Assembly: GCA_950071955.1 (NCBI GenBank)
Contig: CATMOC010000091.1
Span: forward strand, 1-10,164
Reading direction: 5' to 3'
DNA: 10,164 nucleotides
DNA from: an uncultured Mesorhizobium sp.
Lineage (GTDB): Bacteria; Pseudomonadota; Alphaproteobacteria; Rhizobiales; Rhizobiaceae
Shown piece after piece: positions 1 through 5,569 of this stretch. Under the pieces are notes generated by a model. It worked only from the letters and a program-made list of their open reading frames with translations, did no database searches and was not told the DNA's origin. How positions within the stretch are numbered: position 1 is the stretch's first letter; every line of letters starts with the position of its first letter. A program made the position numbers and the translations under genes.

Positions 1-416
1 TTGCCCAGTTGCTCGTGCGCCGACTTCTGCTGACGGAAAAATCCGCCACAATCGTCTTCTGGTTCTCGATCACCTCTACCGCGGCGGGGCTGGCGACGCT
101 TCCCTTCGGCTGGTCGCCGCTCTCGCCGACGCAAGCATGTTTTCTCATCGGAACCGGCCTCTGCGGCGGGATCGGTCAGATCCTGATGACCGAGAGCTAC
201 CGGCACGCCGACATGTCGACCATCGCGCCGTTCGAATACACCTCGATGCTGCTCGGCATCGTTATCGGCTACTTCGTGTTCAGCGAGGTTCCGACACTCT
301 ACACCATCGTCGGCGGCACCATCGTCGTCGGTGCGGGGCTGTTCATCATCTGGCGCGAACAGAAGCTCGGCCTCGCCACCGCGGCGGCCCGCAAGGTGAC
401 TTCGACGCAGGGCTGA
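1..416 (+). CDS. EamA/DMT-family transporter, C-terminal part (5' end outside window)
   Basis: The open frame is already running at base 3 and ends at TGA 414-416, so only about 137 residues are visible and the start lies upstream of the window. What is visible looks like the second EamA half of a ten-helix drug/metabolite-superfamily permease. There are four hydrophobic stretches separated by short turns, including a Gly-rich helix (GTGLCGGIGQILMTESYR) and the segment APFEYTSMLLGIVIGYFVFSE. Family proteins have a last helix pair of the pattern 'P.....G..I..G', and here GGTIVVGAGLFIIWRE is followed by a short charged cytoplasmic tail. Such proteins are inner-membrane exporters or importers of metabolites. 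The substrate cannot be told from this fragment. The codon at 9-11 (TTG) is only an internal Leu, not a believable start, because the same frame continues upstream of it. Confidence 0.85.
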   Translation, partial: AQLLVRRLLLTEKSATIVFWFSITSTAAGLATLPFGWSPLSPTQACFLIGTGLCGGIGQILMTESYRHADMSTIAPFEYTSMLLGIVIGYFVFSEVPTLYTIVGGTIVVGAGLFIIWREQKLGLATAAARKVTSTQG

Positions 417-490
417 ACGGCATCGCTCGAAATCGGGGACTGTTTCAAAGACAATAACTTACGCCGAACAAGAGAATCTGGAGGGGAAGG

Positions 491-502
491 GGCTTCGAAG
501 CC
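491..502 (-). terminator. Possible weak terminator hairpin after the XRE regulator
   Basis: A perfect 12-bp palindrome, GGCTTCGAAGCC, lies 3 bp beyond the stop codon of the minus-strand regulator. Read on that strand it is followed by a pyrimidine-rich run (CCCCTTCCCCTCC) rather than a true T-tract. Its position fits a transcription end, but the stem is short. The rest of the 417-505 gap shows nothing recognisable. Confidence 0.25.
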
Positions 503-505
503 GCT

Positions 506-1342
506 TCAGCCTCCGTTCGCCGCGAGATCGGCAGCCATTTGGCGCAGCCTCTCGCCCGTTTCCCGGTCGGCCGCGAAGAAGGTCTCGATCGCGAGTTCCG
601 ACAGCGTCACGTCGAGCGGGGTGCCGAAGACGGTGATGGTCGAGATGAACGACAGGATCGTGTCTCCCGCCCTGATGCGCAGCGGGATCGCGATGGCCGC
701 CGGGTCGTAGGGCGCCGGCGGACCCGATCGCTTCGGCGCCGGATATGACCGGAGTTCCGCCTCCAGATCGCGCAGTCGCGGCTCGGCGACGTCCTCGTTG
801 AGACGCCGCAGGCGCTCCAGCAGATGGTCGCGCCATTCGGCGAGGTTCTCGATGTGCGGCGCGAGCCCGCCGGGATGCAGGCTGAGGCGCAGGACGTTGA
901 CGGGCTCGGAAAGCAGCGAGGCATCCCGCACCATCGCGAGAAATGGCTGCATCATCGCGTTCGCCCGCACGAGGTTCCAGGCGCGGTCGACCGCGATCGC
1001 CGGGTTCGGCTCGTGTCCCTTCAGCACGAGTTCCACCGCGGCGAGCGCCGGTCCGAGCGAGGGATCGTCGAGCCGTCGTTCGGGAAAGCCGGGCGCGAAA
1101 CCGGCCGCGAGCAGCAGCCTGTTGCGCTCGCGCAGCGGCACGTCGAGCCGCTCGGCCAGGTGCAGCACCATCTCGCGCGAGGGCCTGGCGCGGCCGCTTT
1201 CGACGAAACTCAGATGCCGTTGCGAGACCTCGGCTTCCAGCGCCAGATCGAGCTGGCTCATGCGCCGCCGCGTGCGCCATTCGCGCAGCAGCGCGCCGGC
1301 GGAGGACGGTCGGGCGGGGGAGGGGGCGAACTTGGTTTCCAT
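506..1342 (-). CDS. XRE-family regulator with MmyB-like ligand-binding domain
   Basis: Predicted DNA-binding transcription factor of 278 aa. Residues 15-70 form an XRE helix-turn-helix: ALLREWRTRRRMSQLDLALE is followed by the recognition helix SQRHLSFVESGRARPS, a hallmark of this subfamily. Residues 90-270 match the MmyB-like C-terminal domain (GPALAAVELVL, PNPAIAVDRAWNLVRAN, then a late TPLDVTLSELAIETFFAAD). A homologous domain has been crystallised with a bound fatty acid, so a lipid or other hydrophobic ligand is plausible but inferred. The start chosen is ATG 1342. An in-frame ATG at 1378 would add 12 residues (GSGSGIGYRR-rich) that look unlike the family and would overlap the candidate operator at 1377-1393. 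Neither start has a strong Shine-Dalgarno, so the choice is a judgement. The gene is divergent from the membrane protein at 1485 and probably controls it and itself. Confidence 0.9.
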   Translation of the reverse strand: METKFAPSPARPSSAGALLREWRTRRRMSQLDLALEAEVSQRHLSFVESGRARPSREMVLHLAERLDVPLRERNRLLLAAGFAPGFPERRLDDPSLGPALAAVELVLKGHEPNPAIAVDRAWNLVRANAMMQPFLAMVRDASLLSEPVNVLRLSLHPGGLAPHIENLAEWRDHLLERLRRLNEDVAEPRLRDLEAELRSYPAPKRSGPPAPYDPAAIAIPLRIRAGDTILSFISTITVFGTPLDVTLSELAIETFFAADRETGERLRQMAADLAANGG

Positions 1343-1376
1343 GGCGCGACGATAGCCGATGCCGCTGCCGCTTCCC

Positions 1377-1393
1377 ATTACCTCGGGCGTAAT
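1377..1393. promoter_or_regulatory. Candidate operator between regulator and membrane protein
   Basis: Inverted repeat ATTAC-N7-GTAAT (ATTACCTCGGGCGTAAT) in the intergenic DNA shared by the XRE regulator and the divergent membrane protein gene. It is 34 bp upstream of the preferred regulator start and about 90 bp upstream of the membrane protein start, so one dimer could act on both promoters. It is A/T-rich at both ends in otherwise GC-rich DNA. No clear -35/-10 pair could be assigned beside it. Assignment to this regulator is inference from position. Confidence 0.35.
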
Positions 1394-1471
1394 CGCTTCG
1401 CCGCGTTTCGAGCGCCATGGTTCGGTTACCGGGCGGACGCAGCCAAGCGGCGAGCCGTCTGGGAAAGATCA

Positions 1472-1478
1472 AAGGAGA
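1472..1478 (+). promoter_or_regulatory. Ribosome binding site fixing the start at 1485
   Basis: AAGGAGA lies 6 bp before ATG 1485. It decides the start of the membrane protein over the in-frame ATG at 1359, which would add 42 residues of non-hydrophobic, Arg/Pro-rich sequence overlapping the regulator's 5' flank. Confidence 0.75.
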
Positions 1479-1484
1479 AAGCCG

Positions 1485-1883
1485 ATGTCCATTCCCATGA
1501 CCCTTTACCTGCGCAACGCCCTGCGCCTCGACGCGGTCGTCAGCGCGGCCGCCGGCCTGCTGATGACCTTCGGCGCCGGGCTGCTTGGCCCGTTTCTCGC
1601 GCTTCCGCAACCGCTCCTGTTCTGGGCCGGCGTTATCATCTTCGCGTGGGTGGCGCTTCTCGTCACCGTCGCCCGCCGCGAAGCGGTCTCGCGGCATGTC
1701 CTCATCGACGTCGTGGCGGGCAATGTGCTGTGGGCGGCCGCGAGCGTCGGGATCCTGGTCGGCGGCCTGGTCACGCCGAACACGTTCGGCATGGTTTTCG
1801 TGCTCGCGCAGGCCCTGGCGGTGGGCGTCTTTGCGGCCCTCCAGGCGACGGCTCTGCGCGCTGCCGGAACCGCCCCCGCTTGA
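1485..1883 (+). CDS. Small four-helix integral membrane protein, function unknown
   Basis: 132 aa with four predicted membrane segments at about residues 14-35, 44-64, 73-97 and 101-122, short loops and almost no soluble domain. The start is set by a strong Shine-Dalgarno. The first helix contains DAVVSAAAGLLMTFGAGLL, the third carries HVLIDVVAGNVLWAAAS, and the last is Ala/Val-rich. I recall similar small proteins in other Hyphomicrobiales as unnamed membrane proteins next to a helix-turn-helix regulator, but no function is known to me. There are no Cys residues and no obvious metal or cofactor motif. Charged residues inside or bordering helices (R10, R14, D16, D75, N80) could matter for function. 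It is divergent from the XRE/MmyB-like regulator, which suggests induction by that protein's ligand. An alternative label is a DoxX-like protein, but the DoxX signature is not visible. Confidence 0.75.
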   Translation: MSIPMTLYLRNALRLDAVVSAAAGLLMTFGAGLLGPFLALPQPLLFWAGVIIFAWVALLVTVARREAVSRHVLIDVVAGNVLWAAASVGILVGGLVTPNTFGMVFVLAQALAVGVFAALQATALRAAGTAPA

Positions 1884-1905
1884 GCGCCGTCAGCCTGGCG
1901 GAAGG

Positions 1906-1929
1906 CCCCGGCGCCCGATCGCACCGGGG
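1906..1929. terminator. Possible bidirectional terminator between convergent genes
   Basis: CCCCGG (1906-1911) and CCGGGG (1924-1929) can pair around a 12-nt loop. They lie in the 49-bp gap between the convergent membrane-protein and secreted-protein genes. There is no T-tract on either side, so this is a weak call based mainly on position. Confidence 0.3.
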
Positions 1930-1932
1930 TGT

Positions 1933-2424
1933 CTAGTTCGCGAGCCAGGGATTGACGTCGAAGACGATCGTCGGCGCGCCCGAATAGACTCCGCTGAAAT
2001 CCTCGCCGTGCTTGCGGCCGTGGTGGCGGCGATCGTCGTCGCGGCGATAGTGGCGGTGGTGTTCGTTCCAGCGCCGCGCGTGGCCCGCCTCCGACCGGAA
2101 ATCCCGTTCAATGCGCACCCGGTCGTCGTGACGACGCTTCTGATGGCGGTATCCATGCTTGTGGTCCCAGTCTCGATCCCACCGGTGGTCGTCGCGGCGA
2201 TACGAGTGCCCGCCCTCGAAACCCTTGGGGGCCTTCTTCCTGTAGCTGCGCCGGTCCATGTCCCGGTTGTCCCGGCGGTAGGTCTGGCCGCCCTCGGCGC
2301 GCGGCGTCTGTGCGGCCTCGCCGCTGCGGTAGTTGCTTCCAGCCGAGGCCGGCGCGGCCGAGACCACCAGAAGGGTCGCGACCGCGGCGAGATACGCGCG
2401 GATGGAGGAAAGCCTGATACGCAT
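1933..2424 (-). CDS. Secreted His/Arg/Asp-rich protein of unknown function
   Basis: 163 aa. Residues 1-28 are a clear Sec signal peptide: basic start MRIRLSSIR, hydrophobic core YLAAVATLLVVSAAP, cleavage after ASA. The start at 2424 has CCGGAG 7 bp upstream; the longer in-frame ATG at 2496 would bury the signal peptide behind 24 polar residues. The mature part is extremely polar. It is dominated by Arg, Asp and His (about 13 His between residues 73 and 139) with recurring YRRD motifs at about residues 49, 75 and 126. It ends in a different, moderately hydrophobic tail (SGAPTIVFDVNPWLAN). No Cys is present. I do not recognise a family. Resemblance to RcnB-like or other His-rich periplasmic proteins is only compositional, and metal or polyanion binding in the periplasm is an inference. 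The opposite strand is also open here, which is expected for this codon composition. Confidence 0.75.
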   Translation of the reverse strand: MRIRLSSIRAYLAAVATLLVVSAAPASAGSNYRSGEAAQTPRAEGGQTYRRDNRDMDRRSYRKKAPKGFEGGHSYRRDDHRWDRDWDHKHGYRHQKRRHDDRVRIERDFRSEAGHARRWNEHHRHYRRDDDRRHHGRKHGEDFSGVYSGAPTIVFDVNPWLAN

Positions 2425-2466
2425 CGTGACACTCCGGTTTACGCGGACCCTCTGCGATCCGCCGTC

Positions 2467-2496
2467 AGCATAGCACGGCCGAGCCGTCTTGCCCAA
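2467..2496 (-). promoter_or_regulatory. Possible promoter of the secreted His/Arg/Asp-rich protein
   Basis: On the minus strand TTGGGC (2496-2491) and TATGCT (2472-2467) are separated by 18 bp, giving a moderate sigma70-like match 43 bp upstream of the start codon. Position and spacing fit, but the -35 matches the consensus at only its first three bases. Confidence 0.3.
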
Positions 2497-2546
2497 CGGG
2501 CCGCAGTAGGACAGGTTCCCCAGGCGCCGATCTGCGGGAGATCGCG

Positions 2547-2562
2547 CCGGACCGCCGTCCGG
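2547..2562 (-). terminator. Hairpin after the yghU gene
   Basis: CCGGAC-CGCC-GTCCGG is a perfect 6-bp stem with a 4-nt loop, starting 13 bp past the stop codon of the glutathione transferase on the minus strand. It lacks a T-run, so it may be a weak or Rho-assisted end. It separates yghU from the secreted-protein gene downstream. Confidence 0.4.
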
Positions 2563-2575
2563 TTTCCGCGACCGA

Positions 2576-3460
2576 TCAGTTTGCGATGGCTTCCTCCAGC
2601 TTGTCCTGCGTCCTGGTCTCGAAGTCGCTGGCGTCGTGCCGCTCGTGCAACTGCTCGGACGGATTGCCGACGGCGCGGTTGACCATGCGGCCGCGCTTCA
2701 CGGGTTCGCGCATGCCGATCTGCTTCTGCCAGCGGTCGACATTCGTGTAGGTCTTCACGTCCAGGAATGTCCCGGAGTTCTCGTAGCTCTTCCCGGCCAC
2801 CATGTTGCCGTACCAGGGCCAGATCGCCATGTCGGCGATCGTGTAATCCTTACCGGCCATGTACTCGTTGTCCGCCAGGTGCCGGTCGAGCACGTCGAGC
2901 TGACGCTTGACCTCCATCGAGAAGCGGTCGATCGCATATTCGATCTTGATCGGCGCATAGGCGAAGAAGTGGCCGAAGCCGCCGCCCAGATAAGGCGCGC
3001 TGCCCATCTGCCAGAACAGCCAGTTCAGGCACTCGGTACGCGCCGCATGGCCGCTCGGCAGGAAGGCGCCGAACTTCTCGGCCAGATAGAGCAGGATCGA
3101 GCCGGACTCGAAGACCCGGATGGGCTTCGGCCCGCTGCGGTCCATCAGCGCCGGGATCTTGGAGTTCGGGTTCACGGCGACGAAGCCGCTGCCGAACTGA
3201 TCGCCGTCGCCGATCTTGATGAGCCATGCGTCGTACTCCGCGCCGGCATGGCCGAGCGCGAGGAGCTCCTCCAGCATGATCGTCACCTTGACGCCGTTCG
3301 GCGTGGCCAGCGAATAGAGCTGCAGCGGATGCTTGCCGACCGGAAGTTCCTTCTCGTGCGTGGGGCCCGCGATCGGGCGGTTGATGCTGGCGAAGCGGCC
3401 GCCATTCTCCTTGTTCCAGGTCCACACCTTCGGTGGCGTATAGGTTGCGGTGTCGGTCAT
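2576..3460 (-). CDS. yghU: YghU-type glutathione S-transferase / disulfide-bond reductase
   Basis: 294 aa, close to the length of E. coli YghU (288 aa as I recall), and alignable with it almost end to end from memory. The distinctive N-terminal extension is present (KVWTWNKENGGRFASINRP, then GPTHEKELPVGKHPLQLYS). The thioredoxin-like GST domain follows at about residues 45-135, with the TPNG glutathione-site loop (53-56), NPNSKIPAL (97-105) and ESGSILLYLAEKFG (118-131). The all-helical C-terminal domain contains GGGFGHFFAYAP and YTIADMAIWPW, and the signature tail EQLHERHDASDFET is kept. Family members bind two glutathione molecules, have strong disulfide-bond reductase activity toward small disulfides, and use no catalytic Cys or Tyr of the usual kind. 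The protein is cytosolic. The start has a GGA-containing SD 7 bp upstream. It lies 63 bp downstream of the uracil-DNA glycosylase-like gene on the same strand and may be co-transcribed with it. Confidence 0.95.
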   Translation of the reverse strand: MTDTATYTPPKVWTWNKENGGRFASINRPIAGPTHEKELPVGKHPLQLYSLATPNGVKVTIMLEELLALGHAGAEYDAWLIKIGDGDQFGSGFVAVNPNSKIPALMDRSGPKPIRVFESGSILLYLAEKFGAFLPSGHAARTECLNWLFWQMGSAPYLGGGFGHFFAYAPIKIEYAIDRFSMEVKRQLDVLDRHLADNEYMAGKDYTIADMAIWPWYGNMVAGKSYENSGTFLDVKTYTNVDRWQKQIGMREPVKRGRMVNRAVGNPSEQLHERHDASDFETRTQDKLEEAIAN

Positions 3461-3523
3461 CGCGTGTTTCCGTTCCTTGGTTCGGGTGGAGGATTTGGTG
3501 TCGGTTGGGGCGTGCCGGGGGAG

Positions 3524-4390
3524 CTACGGCGAAGAACCGTAAAGCCGCAGCTTCGCCTTTATGTCCAGGAAGTCGCGCCACGCCAGCCGCTTGTGGGCGG
3601 GATTGCGCAAGAGGTAGGCCGGGTGGAGGGTCGGCATCGCGGGGATCTCCGTCCCGGAAGCAGTTCTGTGGACCCGCCAGTTCCCGCGCAGGCGCAGCAC
3701 GCCCTCGCTGGCGCCGAGCAGCACTTTGGCGGACGGTCCGCCCAGCGTCACCAGCACCTTCGGATTGGCAAGCTCCACCTGCCGCTCGATGAAGGGCCGG
3801 CACAGTTCGGTCTCGAGCGGCGTCGGTGTCCGGTTTCCCGGCGGGCGCCAGGGGATGACGTTCGCGATGTAGGCGCCCGATCGGTCGAGACCGATCGCGG
3901 CCAGCATGCGGTCGAGCAGCTTGCCCGAACGGCCGACGAAGGGCAGGCCTTCGATATCCTCTTCGCGGCCGGGCGCCTCGCCGACGAACATGATGTCGGC
4001 TTGCGGGTTGCCGTCGGCGAAAACGAGGCTCTTGGCCGTGAACTTGAGATTGCAGCCGTCGAACCCGGCCAGGATCTCGCGCAGCTCCTCCATCGACGCC
4101 GCCGAGCGGGCGAGTTCGCGCGCGCGTGCCGCCTGCGCCTCGTCGGGAATGGCGGCGGGAGGCGCTGGCGGCCGGGGCGCGGCAGGCATGGCCGGAGCTT
4201 GTCCCAGGCGCCGCCGCGTTTCCGGCGCCATGTCTGGCCTTTCGGCCGGAGCTGGATCGGGCGCCGGCCGCGCCAGGCGCGCCTCGCTTTCGGCGAAACG
4301 ATCGACGGGCGCGTCTTCCAACGCTTCGTCGGCGCCGCTGTCGGCATAGAACAACAGAAGTTCCCGCAGGTCGGGCTGGTGGATTCCCAT
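3524..4390 (-). CDS. Family-4-like uracil-DNA glycosylase with incomplete Fe-S cysteine set
   Basis: 288 aa, predicted DNA repair enzyme removing uracil from DNA. The N-terminal 110 residues are an extension with a Pro/Ala-rich, likely disordered stretch (about 38-82). The glycosylase core follows: motif 1 [10 protein letters not shown] (136-145) with downstream [16 protein letters not shown], the segment [14 protein letters not shown] (176-189), LCRPFIERQ (196-204), and motif 2 HPAYLLRNP (256-264). These are the landmarks of the Thermus/Archaeoglobus-type family 4 enzymes. Family 4 normally has four Cys holding a [4Fe-4S] cluster. Here Cys113 and Cys197 remain, but the second position is Lys116 (CNLK for CxxC) and the third is Trp181 (PWRPP for KCRPP). 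The start at ATG 4390 has AAGG 6 bp upstream; ATG 4441 would overlap the upstream gene's end and add an Arg-rich 17 residues. It is 47 bp downstream of the secreted-protein gene. Confidence 0.88.
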   Translation of the reverse strand: MGIHQPDLRELLLFYADSGADEALEDAPVDRFAESEARLARPAPDPAPAERPDMAPETRRRLGQAPAMPAAPRPPAPPAAIPDEAQAARARELARSAASMEELREILAGFDGCNLKFTAKSLVFADGNPQADIMFVGEAPGREEDIEGLPFVGRSGKLLDRMLAAIGLDRSGAYIANVIPWRPPGNRTPTPLETELCRPFIERQVELANPKVLVTLGGPSAKVLLGASEGVLRLRGNWRVHRTASGTEIPAMPTLHPAYLLRNPAHKRLAWRDFLDIKAKLRLYGSSP

Positions 4391-4423
4391 GACACGCCTT
4401 CTAGCACGCCGCGGCGTCGTGTC
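4391..4423 (-). other. Hairpin over the ribosome binding site of the glycosylase gene
   Basis: GACACG (4391-4396) can pair with CGTGTC (4418-4423). Between them sit a 9-nt single-stranded stretch holding the Shine-Dalgarno of the glycosylase gene (AAGG on the minus strand, 4400-4397) and a perfect 12-bp palindrome, ACGCCGCGGCGT (4406-4417). It could be the terminator of the upstream gene, a translation-control hairpin, or chance in GC-rich DNA. Confidence 0.25.
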
Positions 4424-4437
4424 GAATCGCGCGCGGT

Positions 4438-5034
4438 TCACGAAGACGGGATGCGCGGGTCCTGCACGAGATAGAAGGTCCGCTTCGGGGTGAAGTCGGA
4501 AATGAGGAACGCGAAGCTCGCCTCGGCGCCTGGATCGACGAAGCCGTGGGTGAAGAGCAGCCGGTCGTAGGGTTCGAAGCCACGCTGGAATTCAGCGAAC
4601 CCGGACGAGCGGATGTTGTCGCTTTCCCGTCTGCGCTGGTCGAAGGAGAGGCCGTCGCCGTAGACACTGGGAATGCCGCGCCTCTCCTGAAGTTCGAACT
4701 CGAACTCGGTCCAGGCGAGCTGGCTGGCATTGTGCGCCACCACCACCAGGTTCAGGAAGCCCGTGGCGACGGCGGGATCGTTGGCATAGGGCCGGATCGG
4801 GCCGAGTATGCGGATGACGAGGGTGACCGGGCTCGCAGACTGGAACTCCTGCGTGATGATCGCGGGATCGTCTTTGGTTCCGGAGCCCTTGACCGACAGG
4901 ATGCGGAAGCCTCCGAGTTCGTCGGAGAACGTGTAGGCGCCGGCGCGCCAGACGCCGTCCTCGGTCGCGGACGCCGGAGACGCGGCGAGAAGCGCGACGA
5001 AGAGGGCAATGAGCGCACTCAGGCTCTTCACCAT
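4438..5034 (-). CDS. Secreted protein of unknown function
   Basis: 198 aa. Residues 1-23 are a Sec signal peptide (MVKSLSALIALFVALLAASP, cleavage after ASA), so the protein is exported to the periplasm. The start at 5034 is supported by AGGGAG 6 bp upstream; the in-frame ATG at 5067 would put 11 polar residues before the signal. The mature part looks like a globular, mostly beta protein: GVWRAGAYTFSDELGGFRIL, an alternating hydrophobic strand PVTLVIRILGPIRPY, and the segment ATGFLNLVVVAHN. It has no Cys, no lipobox and no recognised catalytic motif. I recall similar unnamed proteins in other Hyphomicrobiales but cannot assign a domain. It is first in the minus-strand run and 47 bp before the uracil-DNA glycosylase-like gene, so the two may share a transcript. 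No convincing promoter was found in 5035-5122. Confidence 0.8.
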   Translation of the reverse strand: MVKSLSALIALFVALLAASPASATEDGVWRAGAYTFSDELGGFRILSVKGSGTKDDPAIITQEFQSASPVTLVIRILGPIRPYANDPAVATGFLNLVVVAHNASQLAWTEFEFELQERRGIPSVYGDGLSFDQRRRESDNIRSSGFAEFQRGFEPYDRLLFTHGFVDPGAEASFAFLISDFTPKRTFYLVQDPRIPSS

Positions 5035-5122
5035 GCACTTCTCCCTTTCCGGCGAACTTAGCGCCAAACCGGCCGGTCATGAAGAAGCTCCAGGCGGAGG
5101 GCGTATGCGTGGTGGGAAAAAC

Positions 5123-5180
5123 ATTCACCCGAATGGTTGACAATGAGATGTGTTTGGAATATTCAACCAATCAGGTGAAT
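5123..5180 (+). promoter_or_regulatory. ArsR-operon promoter with duplicated dyad operator
   Basis: TTGACA (5137-5142) is a perfect -35 box; the -10 is uncertain (TATTCA at 5160-5165, 17-bp spacing, or the AATATT overlapping it). Two 18-bp arms, ATTCACCCGAATGGTTGA (5123-5140) and TCAACCAATCAGGTGAAT (5163-5180), are reverse complements at 16 of 18 positions with a 22-bp gap. Each arm is itself an imperfect dyad of the form TCA(A)CC...GGT(T)GA. The left arm covers the -35, while the right arm covers the probable start site and the Shine-Dalgarno AGGTG (5173-5177). This is the layout expected of an autorepressing ArsR-type dimer. Confidence 0.6.
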
Positions 5181-5182
5181 GA

Positions 5183-5569
5183 ATGAACGACGATGACCTG
5201 TCCCGAATTCTGAAGGCCGCTGGCGACACCACGCGGCGGAAGATCCTGACGCTGCTCGTCCAGGAAGGGGCACTGCGGGTGACCGCGCTTGCCGCTCATT
5301 TCGAGATGTCGCTGAACTCCGTTTCGAAGCACATCAAGGTGCTGGAGGAGGCGGGTCTCGTCACCCGCCGGACCATGGGCCGCGAGCACTTCATCGCGGC
5401 CGAGCTCGAGCCTCTCCGGATCACGGAGGAGTGGTTCGGCCAGTTGAAGTCGATCTGGGAACTGCGCCTCGCGGCGCTCGATCGAGCGCTCACCATGAAG
5501 GATGGAAGCAATGACGACGATGACGGATCTGGAACTGACCATCAGCCGCACGATAAAGGCTCCGCGTGA
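5183..5569 (+). CDS. ArsR-family HTH regulator of the adjacent SRPBCC gene
   Basis: 128 aa winged-helix repressor. Residues 5-30 (LSRILKAAGDTTRRKILTLLVQEGA) and the helix-turn-helix at 33-56 (VTALAAHFEMSLNSVSKHIKVLEEAG) are typical, followed by the wing LVTRRTMGREHFIAAE and a C-terminal helix with WELRLAALDRAL. There is no Cys at all, so the metal-binding CVC-type motif of true arsenic/metal sensors is absent. It belongs with the SdpR-like ArsR proteins that sit in front of SRPBCC/AHSA1 genes. The start at 5183 has AGGTG 5 bp upstream. The last ~24 residues form an Asp/Gly/His-rich tail (NDDDDGSGTDHQPHDKG) encoded in the 59-bp overlap with the next gene, probably a by-product of that overlap. 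It likely represses its own operon through the dyads at 5123-5180; the inducer is unknown. Confidence 0.92.
   Translation: MNDDDLSRILKAAGDTTRRKILTLLVQEGALRVTALAAHFEMSLNSVSKHIKVLEEAGLVTRRTMGREHFIAAELEPLRITEEWFGQLKSIWELRLAALDRALTMKDGSNDDDDGSGTDHQPHDKGSA
5498..5502 (+). promoter_or_regulatory. Ribosome binding site inside arsR fixing the start at 5511
   Basis: AAGGA is 8 bp before ATG 5511. The in-frame ATGs at 5502 and 5520 have no equally well-placed site, so 5511 is preferred. The site lies within the upstream regulator's coding sequence, consistent with translational coupling. Confidence 0.6.

Noticed and set aside
459..1697. 412-codon open frame on the minus strand across the regulator and membrane protein
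   Set aside because: It overlaps the XRE regulator in another frame and is antisense to the membrane protein. Its composition is Arg/Ala-rich noise.
824..1936. 370-codon open frame on the plus strand
   Set aside because: It is antisense to the XRE regulator and out of frame with the membrane protein, with no recognisable domain.
1585..2682. 365-codon open frame on the plus strand with Val/Ala-rich hydrophobic stretches
   Set aside because: The hydrophobic stretch is the antisense reading of Arg/Asp/His codons in the secreted protein at 1933-2424, and the frame runs into yghU. The minus-strand gene has a signal peptide and ribosome site.
2636..4474. 612-codon open frame on the plus strand
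   Set aside because: It runs antisense to two well-supported genes (yghU and the glycosylase) and to the end of a third. Its translation is Arg/His/Val-rich with no family features; it is a by-product of GC-rich codon use.
5068..5077. ACCGGCCGGT palindrome as an operator
   Set aside because: A 10-bp palindrome of G and C is expected often by chance in DNA this GC-rich, and it has no favourable position relative to a promoter.
5183..5569. Arsenic or metal sensor
   Set aside because: The ArsR-fold protein has no cysteine and no metal-site motif, and it is paired with an SRPBCC gene rather than arsenic genes.
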